A DNA stretch of 64,000 nt from Mesorhizobium loti (GCF_013170705.1 NZ_CP033334.1:620001-684000), one strand, 5' to 3'; shown: positions 28,277-37,936, counted from the stretch's first letter. Numbers and translations are program-made. The notes: generated from the sequence alone by a model not told the origin.

Positions 28277-28873
28277 ATGAAGCTCAACCTCAACACCGAT
28301 TTCACCAAATTCCCGCGCGCCGTTTCGGTGCTGGCCGCCGGCGAGGCGGGGGACATCGTGCCGTCCGGGCGCGCCGTTCTGCCTCATGACGAACGGCATC
28401 TGCGCCGCCGCGCCATCGAACTGTCCGACGGCAGCAAGGTGCTGGTCGACCTTCCCGAGCCGGTTGCCCTGAACGACGGCGACCGGCTGGTGCTGGAGGA
28501 TGGCCGCCATGTCGAGATCGTTGCCGCTCCGGAAGAGATCTATGATATCCGCGCCCGCGACGGCGTGCATCTGACCGAGCTTGCCTGGCACATCGGCAAC
28601 CGACATCTCGCGGCGGGCATCGAGGCGGATCGCATCGTCATCCTGCGCGACCATGTCATCAAGGCGATGCTTGAAGGGCTTGGCGCCACGGTGCGCGAGG
28701 TTTCCGAGCCGTTCAAGCCGGTGCGCGGCGCCTATTCCGGCCATGGCGGCGCGCACAGTCACGATCACGGCCATGCCCACAGCCACGCGGAAGCGCATTC
28801 CCATTCACATGGCGAGACGCATTCCCATTCGCACAGCCATTCCCACGCCGGTCATCACCACGACCATGACTGA
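28277..28873 (+). CDS. ureE: Urease nickel chaperone UreE with His-rich tail
   Basis: The start at 28277 (GGAG upstream) gives 198 residues. The N-terminal peptide-binding domain and the C-terminal metal-binding domain ([19 protein letters not shown], about 97-115) are normal for UreE. From about residue 155 the protein ends in a long His/Ser/Ala tail (repeats of SHSH and HAHSH) that would bind several nickel ions. UreE delivers nickel to the UreD-UreF-UreG-apourease complex. It overlaps ureF by eight bases. Confidence 0.95.
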   Translation: MKLNLNTDFTKFPRAVSVLAAGEAGDIVPSGRAVLPHDERHLRRRAIELSDGSKVLVDLPEPVALNDGDRLVLEDGRHVEIVAAPEEIYDIRARDGVHLTELAWHIGNRHLAAGIEADRIVILRDHVIKAMLEGLGATVREVSEPFKPVRGAYSGHGGAHSHDHGHAHSHAEAHSHSHGETHSHSHSHSHAGHHHDHD

Positions 28874-29537
28874 CCAGCCTTCGAACATCGCCCTGCTGCG
28901 GCTGATGGCGTGGCTGTCGCCGGTCTTTCCAGTCGGCGGCTTTGCCTACAGCCACGGCCTCGAGCGCGCGGTGCATGACGGCCTGGTTTGCGATGCCACT
29001 GGCCTTGCCGGCTGGCTGGAAACACTGATCGAGATGGGCTCTGGCTGGAACGATGCAGTGCTGTTTTCCGAAAGCTGGCGCCGCGCCCGCAGCGCAGGCG
29101 ACCTCGACGAAGTGGCTGCCCTGGCCGAGGCGCTCGCCGGCTCGCGGGAACGCCACGCCGAGACCATGCTGCAAGGCGCCGCCTTCCTAAAGGCCGCCGC
29201 CGCATGGCCCAATCCGGTGCTGGGGCGCTTGCCGGCCGAATGCGCCTACTGTGTCGCAGTCGGCGCCATTGCCGGCGGCAACGGAATTGCGCTTGATGAT
29301 GCGCTGTCCGCCTTCCTGCAGGCCTTCTTCTCCAACCTTGTCCAGGCGGCGATCAGGCTCGGTGTCGTCGGCCAGAGCGAGGCCACCACGCTGCTGGCCG
29401 GCTTCGAGCCGCTGGCGCTCGCGACCGCCGGCCGCGCGTCGCGCTCGACATTGGATGATCTCGGCGGCTGCGCCTTCGTCTCCGACATCACGGCGATGAA
29501 GCACGAAACCCAGTATTCGCGGCTGTTCCGCTCATGA
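28866..29537 (+). CDS. ureF: Urease accessory protein UreF
   Basis: This encodes 223 residues. The start lies inside the last codons of ureE, which implies translational coupling. [16 protein letters not shown] near residue 18 is the UreF signature, and the C-terminal [17 protein letters not shown] matches the region that contacts UreG. UreF acts with UreD as the scaffold and GTPase regulator during nickel insertion. It overlaps the DUF3995 gene by four bases. Confidence 0.96.
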   Translation: MTDQPSNIALLRLMAWLSPVFPVGGFAYSHGLERAVHDGLVCDATGLAGWLETLIEMGSGWNDAVLFSESWRRARSAGDLDEVAALAEALAGSRERHAETMLQGAAFLKAAAAWPNPVLGRLPAECAYCVAVGAIAGGNGIALDDALSAFLQAFFSNLVQAAIRLGVVGQSEATTLLAGFEPLALATAGRASRSTLDDLGGCAFVSDITAMKHETQYSRLFRS

Positions 29538-29974
29538 TCATGCTTGCCCTCGCGCTGTCCTTCGTCCTGCTGCTGATCACGGCGCTGCATGTCTATTGGG
29601 GCATTGGCGGCATCTGGCCGGGCAGGGACGCGGCCTCCTGCGCCCGCGCCGTCGTCGGCTTTCGCGGTGTCGACGAAATGCCGACGCCCTTCGCCAGTTT
29701 CGCCGTGGCGGCGTGTCTCGGCCTGGCGACACTCTGGCCGCTGGCACTGATCGGCTTCTTTGCCTCGCCCTTCCCGAAAGAGGGCCTGGCCGCCACGTCG
29801 CTGCTCATCGGCCTGGTGTTCCTGGGCCGCGGCATTGCCGGCTTCACGCCGTGGTGGCGGCGGCTGGCGCCCGAGCAGCCTTTCGCCCGGCTCGACGTCC
29901 GGTACTATTCGCCGCTTTGCCTGTTGATCGGGCTTGGCTTCGCCATCCTTGCCATCACGGAGTTCCCAACATGA
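29534..29974 (+). CDS. DUF3995 membrane protein
   Basis: This encodes 146 residues with four predicted membrane helices. [15 protein letters not shown] near the N-terminus is the DUF3995 hallmark. Its function is unknown. Four-base overlaps with both ureF and ureG show that it is an integral part of this operon, and it may affect nickel or urea handling at the membrane, which is inference. Confidence 0.85.
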   Translation: MIMLALALSFVLLLITALHVYWGIGGIWPGRDAASCARAVVGFRGVDEMPTPFASFAVAACLGLATLWPLALIGFFASPFPKEGLAATSLLIGLVFLGRGIAGFTPWWRRLAPEQPFARLDVRYYSPLCLLIGLGFAILAITEFPT

Positions 29975-30612
29975 CTCAAGCCAACGGTCCTCTTCGCATC
30001 GGCATTGGCGGCCCCGTCGGCTCCGGCAAGACGACGCTCACCGAAAAACTCTGCAAGGCGCTGCGCGACGAATTCTCCATCGCCGTGGTCACCAATGACA
30101 TCTACACCAGGGAAGATGCCATGATGCTGGCCCGGCTGCAGGCCCTGCCCGAGGAGCGCATCGTCGGTGTCGAGACCGGCGGCTGCCCGCATACCGCCAT
30201 TCGCGAGGACGCATCGATCAATTTGCAGGCCATAGCCGAGCTCAACCGGAAATTCCCCGATCTCGACATCATCTTCATCGAATCCGGCGGCGACAACCTT
30301 GCCGCCACCTTCTCGCCGGACCTTGCGGATCTGACGCTTTATGTCATCTCGGTCTGCCAGGGCGAGGAAATCCCGCGCAAGGGCGGGCCGGCGATCACCC
30401 GCTCGGACTTCCTGATCATCAACAAGAGCGATCTGGCGCCCTATGTGAACGTCAACCTCGACGTCATGGAGAGCGACGCCGGCCGCATGCGCGGCAAGCG
30501 CCCGTTCGGCTTCACCGACCTGTCGCGCGGCAAAGGGCTGCAGGAGGTCATCGATTTCATCGTCGAGCATGGCGGACTGAGGACCGGCACCGCCGCCAGC
30601 ACGGCGGCCTGA
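29971..30612 (+). CDS. ureG: Urease accessory GTPase UreG
   Basis: This encodes 213 residues. It has a P-loop GPVGSGKTT (about 14-22), [14 protein letters not shown] with the metal-binding Cys-Pro-His, [15 protein letters not shown], and the NKSD guanine-specificity motif. UreG hydrolyses GTP to drive nickel transfer from UreE to urease. It is the last urease gene in this block; no urea transporter gene is next to it. Confidence 0.97.
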   Translation: MTQANGPLRIGIGGPVGSGKTTLTEKLCKALRDEFSIAVVTNDIYTREDAMMLARLQALPEERIVGVETGGCPHTAIREDASINLQAIAELNRKFPDLDIIFIESGGDNLAATFSPDLADLTLYVISVCQGEEIPRKGGPAITRSDFLIINKSDLAPYVNVNLDVMESDAGRMRGKRPFGFTDLSRGKGLQEVIDFIVEHGGLRTGTAASTAA

Positions 30613-30698
30613 CAGGATCCGCATCTGCCTGCACCAACCAAAACCCGTTGCGAGCAGCCGTTGATCGCGGCATTCTCGCCAAAACCGGAGGATATTCG

Positions 30699-31466
30699 AT
30701 GAGCATCGCCCGCCTGCAGAAGGAAACGCTGACCAACCTGCCCTTCTATGAGGAGCGCGTCGATCTCGCCTGTGCCTTTCGCTGGACAGCACGGCTCAAC
30801 ATGCACGAGGCGGTGGCCAACCATTTCTCGCTGGCGGTCAACGAGAACGGCACGCAGTTCCTGATGAACCCCAACCAGGTGCATTTCTCGCGCATCAAGG
30901 CGAGCGACCTGTTGATGATCGACGCCAACGATCCGGACACGCTGTCGGGCCCCAACGCGCCGGATCCGACGGCCTGGGGCCTGCACGGCGCCATTCATCG
31001 CAACGTGCCGCATGCGCGCTGCGTCATGCATGTCCATTCGATCCATGCCACGGTGCTGGCCTCGCTGGCCGATTCGACATTGCCGCCGATCGACCAGAAT
31101 TCGGCGATGTTCTTCAACCGCCATGTCGTCGACGCGCATTATGGCGGGCTGGCCTTCGAGGAAGAGGGCGAGCGCTGCTCGCAGCTTCTCACCGACCCCA
31201 AGGTCAAGGTGATGGTGATGGGCAATCACGGCGTGCTGGTGATCGGCGACACGGTTGCCGACGCCTTCAACCGCATGTTCTATTTCGAGCGCGCGGCCGA
31301 GACCTACATCAAGGCGCTGTGGACCGGCCGGCCGCTGCGCACGCTGTCCCACGCCATCGCCGAGAAGACGGCCAGCGAAATGGACGACTATCCCGGCCAG
31401 GCCGAGCGCCATCTCGCCGAGCTGAAGGCGATCCTCGACGAGGAAGAGCCGGTTTACCGGAATTAG
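30699..31466 (+). CDS. Class II aldolase/adducin family protein
   Basis: The start at 30699 follows CCGGAGGAT and gives 255 residues. The class II aldolase fold is shown by NHFSLAVNENG, HVHSIHATVLASL (zinc-binding His pair) and MGNHGVLVIGDTVADAF. Members cleave or epimerise phosphorylated sugars such as fuculose or ribulose phosphates; which one is used here is not clear. The gene lies after the urease locus and overlaps the convergent HAD gene by four bases at the 3' ends. Confidence 0.82.
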   Translation: MSIARLQKETLTNLPFYEERVDLACAFRWTARLNMHEAVANHFSLAVNENGTQFLMNPNQVHFSRIKASDLLMIDANDPDTLSGPNAPDPTAWGLHGAIHRNVPHARCVMHVHSIHATVLASLADSTLPPIDQNSAMFFNRHVVDAHYGGLAFEEEGERCSQLLTDPKVKVMVMGNHGVLVIGDTVADAFNRMFYFERAAETYIKALWTGRPLRTLSHAIAEKTASEMDDYPGQAERHLAELKAILDEEEPVYRN

Positions 31467-32095
31467 AGCCCGAGCTGAGCCCGCAATTCCTCGGCGCTGT
31501 TGATGACGGTGGCGCCGGGCGGTCCTTCCATCGGCTTTTCCGGCCAGAAGATCGTCTTCATGCCCGCCGCCAGCCCCGCCATGGCGCCCGGCCAGCTGTC
31601 GTCGACAGCGACCGCGTGCGCGGGATCGACATCGGCCAGATAGGCCGCGCGCAGGAAGGGCTCGGCATGCGGCTTGCCTTCGCGCACGTCGTTGCGACTG
31701 ATCGTCTTCATGCCGGGATAAAAGAGGCCGACCGCGCGCAGATTGGCATCGACGATCAGCCGGTCGGAATTGGAGACCACGGCTTGCTGAACGCCGAGCG
31801 CCCGCAATTCATTGAACACTTCGATCGCGCCGGGACGCGGCCGCAAGCCCTCGACCAGCGGCAGGTAGTGCTCGTATTTGCGCACGATCCAGTCGTCGAA
31901 GGCCAAGTCCAGGCCGAACTCGTCGCGCATCATTTCATAGACCGGCCAGGCGGCGACGCCGAGGACACGCTCATGCAAGTCGGATGGCGGCGTGAGGCCG
32001 ACATTGCGCATTGCCGCCACAAGGGCTGCCTCGTGCAACGGCTCGCTGTCGACCAGCGTGCCATCCATGTCCCAGAAAACCGCCTTCGGTGTCAT
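31463..32095 (-). CDS. HAD-superfamily phosphatase (subfamily IA)
   Basis: The start at 32095 is preceded by AAGGAG with good spacing and gives 210 residues. Motif I is FWDMDGTLVDSEPLH (Asp nucleophile at about residue 9), motif II is VVSNSDR, and VAVDDSWPGAMAG holds the acidic motif IV. The cap domain type (C1) is that of beta-phosphoglucomutase-like and phosphoglycolate-like phosphatases. It lies next to a SorC-type regulator and a class II aldolase, so its substrate may be a sugar phosphate. Confidence 0.85.
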   Translation of the reverse strand: MTPKAVFWDMDGTLVDSEPLHEAALVAAMRNVGLTPPSDLHERVLGVAAWPVYEMMRDEFGLDLAFDDWIVRKYEHYLPLVEGLRPRPGAIEVFNELRALGVQQAVVSNSDRLIVDANLRAVGLFYPGMKTISRNDVREGKPHAEPFLRAAYLADVDPAHAVAVDDSWPGAMAGLAAGMKTIFWPEKPMEGPPGATVINSAEELRAQLGL

Positions 32096-32340
32096 GCAGA
32101 GCTCCTTTTGCGATCCCCTTAAAGGGTTTGCGCCGGGAGATAAACCGTCGGGATCACAGAAGCTGGCCGCGACCGGACCCGACGCCACCCTGCTTCCCGC
32201 ATTGGAACATTGCCGCCGGGAAAAATCCCAACCGCGAAGGAGCAAGCAATTGCCCTTGCGATTGACAATTGCGCAGGAGGCCGTTCCCTGCGAAACTGGA
32301 AACGGCCGCTCCTGTGAGCAGCGGTTTCGGGAGGCAGGAC

Positions 32341-33300
32341 GTGAATACCCGGCAGGATGGCGGCAGCAACAGGCTGGACGACGCGGCGCGCGCCGGCTGG
32401 CTCTATTATGTCGCCGGCAACACACAGGACCAGATTGCCACCACGCTCGGCATTTCGCGGCAGACGGCGCAGCGGCTGGTGTCGCTGGCGGTGTCGGAAG
32501 GCTTGATCAAGGTTCGCGTCGATCATCCGATCGCCAACTGCCTTGACCTCGCCGCACGGCTGAGATCCCGCTTCGCGCTCGACCTGGTCGACGTGGTGCC
32601 GAGCGATCCCAACTCCTCTTCCACCACCATCGGCATCGCCGAGGCGGCGGCCGCCGAGATCGAGCGGCGGCTGCGGTCGCCGACACCGATCGTCATGGGG
32701 ATCGGTACCGGGCGCACGCTGAAGGCGGCGATCGAGCAATTGCCGCCCATGGAATGCCCGCAGCACAAGGTGGTGTCCTTGACCGGCAACATCTCGCCGG
32801 ACGGTTCGGCGGCCTTCTACAACGTCATCTTCACCATGGCCGACAGGGTCAAGGCGCGCTCCTTCCCGATGCCGCTGCCGGTCATCGCCTCCTCGCCGCA
32901 GGAGCGCGAGATGCTGCTCAACCAGCCGATGATCCAGCCGACGCTGGCGCTCGCCGCCGAGGCCGACGTCACTTTCATCGGCATCGGCGACCTCGGTCCG
33001 AAGGCACCCCTCTACGAGGACGGCTTCATCTCGGAAAGCGAGCTGAAAGCCCTGCAGAAAGCGGGCGGCATCGCAGAGATCGTCGGCTGGGTGTTCGACA
33101 GGGAAGGCCGCATGATCGAGGGCATCACCAACGACCGGGTGTCGTCGGCCTCGCTGCCGTCACGCGAAAAGTCGCTGGTCATTGCGCTCGCCATGGGTGA
33201 GCGCAAGCTGCCGGGGATCCTGGCGGCCGTGAACCGCCGATTGGTCAACGGGCTCATCACCGACGAGCGGACGGCGACAGCCCTGCTGGCCAGCCTCTGA
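32341..33300 (+). CDS. SorC/DeoR-type sugar-binding transcriptional regulator
   Basis: The GTG at 32341 follows GGGAGGCAGGAC and gives 319 residues. The N-terminal helix-turn-helix (about 14-50) contains QDQIATTLGISRQTAQRLVSLA. The rest is a SorC-type effector-binding domain with VMGIGTGRTLKAAIEQLP and VTFIGIGDLG. Such regulators respond to phosphorylated sugars. The downstream polyol operon, starting with smoE at 34794 and preceded by a palindrome, is the most likely target, although the LysR gene in between is another candidate regulator. Confidence 0.85.
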   Translation: MNTRQDGGSNRLDDAARAGWLYYVAGNTQDQIATTLGISRQTAQRLVSLAVSEGLIKVRVDHPIANCLDLAARLRSRFALDLVDVVPSDPNSSSTTIGIAEAAAAEIERRLRSPTPIVMGIGTGRTLKAAIEQLPPMECPQHKVVSLTGNISPDGSAAFYNVIFTMADRVKARSFPMPLPVIASSPQEREMLLNQPMIQPTLALAAEADVTFIGIGDLGPKAPLYEDGFISESELKALQKAGGIAEIVGWVFDREGRMIEGITNDRVSSASLPSREKSLVIALAMGERKLPGILAAVNRRLVNGLITDERTATALLASL

Positions 33301-33315
33301 CCCCTCGGGGACCCG

Positions 33316-33338
33316 CTGCCGCTTGCCGGGTGCGGCAG
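33316..33338 (+). terminator. Stem-loop after the SorC-type regulator gene
   Basis: CTGCCGC (33316-33322) and GCGGCAG (33332-33338) form a perfect 7-bp stem with a 9-base loop, 15 bases after the stop codon. No T tract follows. Confidence 0.45.
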
Positions 33339-33369
33339 GGGCGACTGTTCCGTGATAAAGCCGACAAGG

Positions 33370-33555
33370 CTATCTATGCCGCCCGAAAGGGTCGTTGCCA
33401 TCGAGGAACCCGAGGTCGCGCTGCAGATGCGGCGACAGGTCCCGGATGTCGAGATGCGCCTTCTTCCTGACCGCGAACAAGAGGAATCCGTCCGCGAGCC
33501 ACGAAATCCAGCGATGATCTGGAGCGGGAGTGCATTTTTGTTGCGCCATGGTCAT
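33370..33555 (-). CDS. Small DUF1127-like protein
   Basis: This encodes 61 residues from the ATG at 33555 (AAGG upstream). The C-terminal half, HLDIRDLSPHLQRDLGFLDGND, follows the DUF1127/YjiS pattern in which a short helix ends with L-x-D-[IL]-G. Small DUF1127 proteins are frequent in alphaproteobacteria, and some bind RNA and affect phosphate or carbon metabolism. The gene is divergent from the LysR gene at 33666, with 110 bases between starts. Confidence 0.65.
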   Translation of the reverse strand: MTMAQQKCTPAPDHRWISWLADGFLLFAVRKKAHLDIRDLSPHLQRDLGFLDGNDPFGRHR

Positions 33556-33665
33556 GATCGTCAACCTTCGCTATCCTCAACCCGAATGACCGGTTGATGC
33601 TGAATGTCGGTCTTGCCGGCCGCCTTTGCCAATCGAACGTCGATAAGAACCCATAAGGAGGCTTT

Positions 33666-34571
33666 ATGCCTGACCTTGGCTCGCGACAGATTTCGCAACT
33701 CCCGCCGCTGCAGGCGATCCGTGTGTTCGAAGCGGTGGCGCGGCATCTTTCCTTCACCAAGGCCGCCGCGGAGCTCGCCATGACGCAAGCTGCCGTCAGC
33801 TATCAGATCAAGGTGCTGGAAGAGCGCGTCGGTGCACCGCTGTTCCTGCGCCGGCCGCGCCAGATCGAGCTGACCGAAGCCGGGCAGCGCCTGGCGCCGG
33901 CCGTCAGCGAGGCCTTCGCCATCCTTGGCCAGGCCTATGCGGCGGCACGTGGCGGCGCGGATGGGTTGCTGTGCGTCACCACCGTGCTGACCTTTGCCTC
34001 CAACTGGTTGGCGCACCATCTGGGTTCGTTCCAGATGGCCCATCCAGCCCTTGCCGTGCGGCTCGAAACATCGAGCCGGCTGACGGATTTCGCCCGCGAG
34101 GACGTCGACCTCGCCATCCGTTCGGGCGGCGGCAAATGGCCGGGCCTGGAGGCCCACAAGCTGCTCGATGCCGATTTCACCCCGATGCTAAGCCCGAAAC
34201 TCGCGGCGAGCATCGGCGGGATCAAGGAGCCGGCGGACCTGCTGCGGCTGCCGATCCTCGATCCCGGCGACATCTGGTGGACACAATGGTTCGAGACGGC
34301 GGGCGTGCACTCGCACGACCTTGCCAAGCGGCCCGGCAGCAGCATGGGCGCCCAGGCCTATGAGGCCAACGCGGCCATATCAGGCCATGGCGTGGCGATC
34401 CTGACCCGGGCCCTGTTCAAGGCCGAACTTGCCGACGGTCGGCTGATCCAGCCCTTCGACCTGGTCGGCGACGATGGCCACGCCTACTGGCTGGTCTATC
34501 CCGAGGCCCGCCGCAACGTGCCGAAGATCCGCGCCTTTCGCGACTGGCTGCTTGCCGAGATCGCCTGCTGA
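33666..34571 (+). CDS. LysR-type regulator (GcvA-like)
   Basis: This encodes 301 residues. The N-terminal winged helix-turn-helix holds FEAVARHLSFTKAAAELAMTQAAVSYQIKVLEE (shown here only as a description: residues about 20-55), with the LysR recognition helix, and RPRQIELTEAGQRL as the linker start. The C-terminal part is a periplasmic-binding-like effector domain. The fold of the HTH and 'DVDLAIRSGGGKWPGLEAH' resemble GcvA-type regulators. It is probably autoregulated and controls the divergent DUF1127-like gene. Confidence 0.88.
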   Translation: MPDLGSRQISQLPPLQAIRVFEAVARHLSFTKAAAELAMTQAAVSYQIKVLEERVGAPLFLRRPRQIELTEAGQRLAPAVSEAFAILGQAYAAARGGADGLLCVTTVLTFASNWLAHHLGSFQMAHPALAVRLETSSRLTDFAREDVDLAIRSGGGKWPGLEAHKLLDADFTPMLSPKLAASIGGIKEPADLLRLPILDPGDIWWTQWFETAGVHSHDLAKRPGSSMGAQAYEANAAISGHGVAILTRALFKAELADGRLIQPFDLVGDDGHAYWLVYPEARRNVPKIRAFRDWLLAEIAC

Positions 34572-34736
34572 CAGGCGCTTCGCACCCGCCGCGAGCCTCC
34601 AGACCTTCCTGTCCCGTCGCCTGATATCCGGCCCAGGGGGCGGTTCGTCGTCCCAGTTTCCATGCGTCCCTCGTGCGTCCGGTCCGTCGAGTGCTGCGCT
34701 GCAGCATCGAATCCGGCTTGACATAATTAAGACTTA

Positions 34737-34752
34737 GTGAGTAATTGCTCAC
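34737..34752. promoter_or_regulatory. Operator-like palindrome before smoE
   Basis: GTGAGTAATTGCTCAC is a dyad with one mismatched pair in 16 bases. It lies 41 bases before the smoE start and 13 bases after a TTGACA (34718-34723) that could be the -35 box. The location fits repressor binding over the promoter. Confidence 0.6.
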
Positions 34753-34793
34753 AGCCAAGGCAAATGCTCATCTTGGTTCATGGGAGGAATTTG

Positions 34794-36104
34794 ATGAAAC
34801 TTCGCACGCTCACCCTGGGCTTGTTGTCGGCCAGCGCTCTCGCCTTCGCCGCACACGCCGAATCCATCACCATCGCCACCGTCAACAATGGCGATATGGT
34901 CCGCATGCAGAAGCTGACCGACGACTTCACCAAGGCAAACCCCGACATCCAGCTCAACTGGGTCACACTTGAAGAAAACGTGCTGCGCGAGCGCGTCACT
35001 ACCGACATCGCCACCAAGGGCGGCCAGTATGACGTGATGACCATCGGCACCTACGAGGTTCCGATCTGGGCCAAGCAGAGCTGGCTGCTGCCGCTCGACA
35101 AGCTCGGCGACGACTATGACGCCAAGGACATCATTCCGGCCATCGCCGGCGGTCTTTCGGTCGACGGCAAGCTCTATGCCGCGCCCTTCTACGGCGAAAG
35201 CTCCTTCGTCATGTACCGCAAGGACCTGATGGAGAAGGCCGGACTGAAGATGCCCGATGCACCGACCTGGGACTTCATCAAGCAGGCCGCCGACAAGATG
35301 ACCGACCGCGCCAATGGCGTGAACGGCGTGTGCCTGCGCGGCAAGGCCGGCTGGGGCGAGAACATGGCCTTCCTGACCGCCATGTCGAACTCCTTCGGCG
35401 CCCGCTGGTTCGACGAGAACTGGAAGCCGCAGTTCGACCAGCCGGAATGGAAGAAGACGCTGCAGTTCTATGTCGACCTGATGAAGGCCGATGGCCCCGA
35501 GGGGGCGTCCTCCAACGGCTTCAACGAAAACCTGGCGCTCTTCCAGCAGGGCAAGTGCGGCATGTGGATCGATGCCACCGTCGCGGCGTCCTTCGTCTCC
35601 GACCCGAAGAACTCGACCGTCGCCGACAAGGTCGGCTATGCGCTGGCGCCGGACAATGGGCTGGGCAAGCGCGGCAACTGGCTGTGGGCATGGTCGCTGG
35701 CCATTCCCGCCGGCACCAAGAAGGCCGACGCCGCCGAGAAATTCGTGTCCTGGGCGACCAGCAAGCACTATGCCGAGCTGGTCGCTTCGAAGGAAGGCTG
35801 GGCCAACGTTCCTCCGGGCACGCGCTCCTCGCTCTATGCCAATGCCGAGTACCAGAAGGCGGCTCCGTTCGCCAAGATGACGCTGGACTCCATCAATGCC
35901 GCCGACCCGACGCATCCGACCGTCAAGCCGGTGCCCTATGTCGGCGTCCAGTTCGTCGCCATCCCTGAGTTCCAGGGCCTTGGCACCACTGTAGGCCAGC
36001 TCTTCTCGGCGGCTCTTGCCGGCCAGTCGAGCGTCGACGATGCGCTGAAGCAGGCCCAGGACGCCGCCACCGCGGCGATGACCGAGGGCGGGTATATCAA
36101 GTAA
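34794..36104 (+). CDS. smoE: Sorbitol/mannitol ABC transporter, substrate-binding protein
   Basis: The start at 34794 follows GGGAGGAA and gives 436 residues. A Sec signal peptide spans residues 1-22 (ending AAHAE). The mature protein is a type-I solute-binding protein with the SmoE-type sequence ITIATVNNGDMVRMQKLTDDF at its start and YDVMTIGTYEVPIWAKQ. It captures polyols in the periplasm for SmoF-SmoG-SmoK. It is the first gene of the polyol operon and is separated from smoF by two stable hairpins, which could raise its expression relative to the membrane genes. Confidence 0.93.
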   Translation: MKLRTLTLGLLSASALAFAAHAESITIATVNNGDMVRMQKLTDDFTKANPDIQLNWVTLEENVLRERVTTDIATKGGQYDVMTIGTYEVPIWAKQSWLLPLDKLGDDYDAKDIIPAIAGGLSVDGKLYAAPFYGESSFVMYRKDLMEKAGLKMPDAPTWDFIKQAADKMTDRANGVNGVCLRGKAGWGENMAFLTAMSNSFGARWFDENWKPQFDQPEWKKTLQFYVDLMKADGPEGASSNGFNENLALFQQGKCGMWIDATVAASFVSDPKNSTVADKVGYALAPDNGLGKRGNWLWAWSLAIPAGTKKADAAEKFVSWATSKHYAELVASKEGWANVPPGTRSSLYANAEYQKAAPFAKMTLDSINAADPTHPTVKPVPYVGVQFVAIPEFQGLGTTVGQLFSAALAGQSSVDDALKQAQDAATAAMTEGGYIK

Positions 36105-36148
36105 GGCTCCTCCCGGTGCCGAATGCCGGTTGCCTCCTCGACCGGCAA

Positions 36149-36179
36149 CGGCCGCCCGAGTTCCCAGCTCGGGCGGCCG
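36149..36179 (+). promoter_or_regulatory. Strong stem-loop between smoE and smoF
   Basis: CGGCCGCCCGAG (36149-36160) and CTCGGGCGGCCG (36168-36179) form a perfect 12-bp stem with a 7-base loop. A weaker stem (GCCGGT/ACCGGC) lies at 36125-36146. There is no T tract. It probably acts as an attenuator or 3' mRNA stabiliser after smoE. Confidence 0.6.
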
Positions 36180-36227
36180 CCTTCAACGCCTGTGAAAATT
36201 CAGTCTGACCATTGAAGGGTGACCGTC

Positions 36228-37100
36228 ATGGCTACTCAGCAGACCCGTTCGCTTGCCCGTTTCATGATGGCGCCATCTGTTGTGCTGCTGTTCGTCTGGA
36301 TGATCGTGCCGCTGGCACTCACGCTCTGGTTCTCCTTCCAGCAGTACAATCCGCTCAACCCGATCCGCGACGGATTCGTCGGTTTCTCCAACTACGCGCT
36401 GTTCTATTCCAACCCCGCCTTCCTGCAGTCGATTCTCAACACCCTGATCCTGGTGGTCAGTGTCCTGTTGATCACGGTGATCGGAGGCATCCTGCTGGCG
36501 CTCTTGATCGACCAGCCGATGTGGGGTCAGGGGATCGTGCGCATCCTCGTCATTTCGCCGTTCTTCGTCATGCCGCCGGTGGCCGCACTGGTCTGGAAGA
36601 ACATGATCATGCACCCGCAATATGGGGTGTTCGCCGACATAGCGCGCTTCTTCGGGATGCAACCGATCGACTGGTTCGGGCAGCATCCGCTGACGGCCAT
36701 CATCATCATCGTCGCCTGGCAGTGGCTGCCTTTCGCGACACTGATCCTGTTGACCGCGCTGCAGTCTCTCGACGGCGAGCAGAAGGAAGCCGCCGAAATG
36801 GACGGCGCCGGCTTCATCAGCCGCTTCATCTATCTGACGCTGCCGCATATGTCGCGCGCCATCACCGTGGTCATCCTGATCCAGACGATCTTCCTGCTCT
36901 CGGTCTATGCCGAGATCCTCGTCACCACCAATGGCGGTCCCGGCTACGCCTCCACCAACCTGCCCTTCCTCGTCTACCAGAAGGCGCTGCTGGAGTTCAA
37001 AATCGGCCAGGCATCCGCGGGCGGTGTGATCGCCGTCATTCTCGCCAACATCGTCGCCTTCTTCGCCATGCGCGCGGTCGGCAAGAACCTCGACAAGTAA
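36228..37100 (+). CDS. smoF: Sorbitol/mannitol ABC transporter, permease
   Basis: The ATG at 36228 has AAGGG eight bases upstream (GTG at 36219 is alternative) and gives 290 residues. Six membrane helices and the EAA loop EQKEAAEMDGAGFISRFIYL (about 184-203), which docks onto the ATPase, identify a MalF-type inner-membrane permease. It pairs with SmoG to form the translocation channel. It is followed by smoG after 11 bases. Confidence 0.93.
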   Translation: MATQQTRSLARFMMAPSVVLLFVWMIVPLALTLWFSFQQYNPLNPIRDGFVGFSNYALFYSNPAFLQSILNTLILVVSVLLITVIGGILLALLIDQPMWGQGIVRILVISPFFVMPPVAALVWKNMIMHPQYGVFADIARFFGMQPIDWFGQHPLTAIIIIVAWQWLPFATLILLTALQSLDGEQKEAAEMDGAGFISRFIYLTLPHMSRAITVVILIQTIFLLSVYAEILVTTNGGPGYASTNLPFLVYQKALLEFKIGQASAGGVIAVILANIVAFFAMRAVGKNLDK

Positions 37101-37111
37101 GGGAGGACAAG

Positions 37112-37936
37112 ATGGCCCGTGCAGTCACCACCCAGCACAAGACGATCGCGACGGTTGCCGCCTGGATCGTGGCCCTGCTGATCTTCTTCCCGATCCTCTA
37201 CACGATCATCACCTCGTTCAAGTCGGAACAGGAGGCGATCCAGGGCTTCAACCTGATCCCGTCGGGAACGTTCGAGAGCTATACCGAGGTCCAGGCGCAG
37301 AGCGGCTACTTCAAGTTCTTCTTCAATTCGGTGCTGCTCTCGGTCGGCTCGACCATCCTCGCACTGCTGGTCGCCATTCCGGCGGCATGGTCGATGGCGT
37401 TCTCGCCAACCAAGCGGACCAAGGACATCCTGATGTGGATGCTGTCCACCAAGATGATGCCCGCGGTCGCCGTGCTGTTCCCGATCTACCTGATCTTCCG
37501 CAACCTCGGACTGCTCGACAGCCGCATCGGCCTGATGGTCATGCTGATGCTGATCAACCTGCCGATCGTGGTGTGGATGCTCTACACCTACTTCCGCGAG
37601 ATCCCCGGCGAAATCCTGGAAGCGGCCCGGATGGACGGCGCCTCGCTGTGGAACGAGATCATCTATGTGCTGACCCCGATGGCCGTGCCCGGCATTGCCT
37701 CGACCATGCTCCTGAACATCATCCTGGCCTGGAACGAGGCGTTCTGGACGATCCGCCTGACCACCACGGATGCTGCTCCGCTGACCGCCTTCATCAGTTC
37801 CTTCTCCAGCCCGCAAGGCCTGTTCTGGGCCAAGCTTTCGGCCGCCTCGACATTGGCGATCGCGCCGATCCTGATCATGGGCTGGTTCAGCCAGAAGCAG
37901 CTGGTGCGCGGCCTGACCTTCGGCGCGGTCAAATAG
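37112..37936 (+). CDS. smoG: Sorbitol/mannitol ABC transporter, permease
   Basis: This encodes 274 residues with six membrane helices, typical of MalG-type permeases. The EAA loop is near residues 166-186 (EIPGEILEAARMDGASLWNE). A GGGAGG ribosome-binding site lies just upstream, in the 11-base gap after smoF. It forms the second half of the polyol channel. Confidence 0.93.
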   Translation: MARAVTTQHKTIATVAAWIVALLIFFPILYTIITSFKSEQEAIQGFNLIPSGTFESYTEVQAQSGYFKFFFNSVLLSVGSTILALLVAIPAAWSMAFSPTKRTKDILMWMLSTKMMPAVAVLFPIYLIFRNLGLLDSRIGLMVMLMLINLPIVVWMLYTYFREIPGEILEAARMDGASLWNEIIYVLTPMAVPGIASTMLLNIILAWNEAFWTIRLTTTDAAPLTAFISSFSSPQGLFWAKLSAASTLAIAPILIMGWFSQKQLVRGLTFGAVK

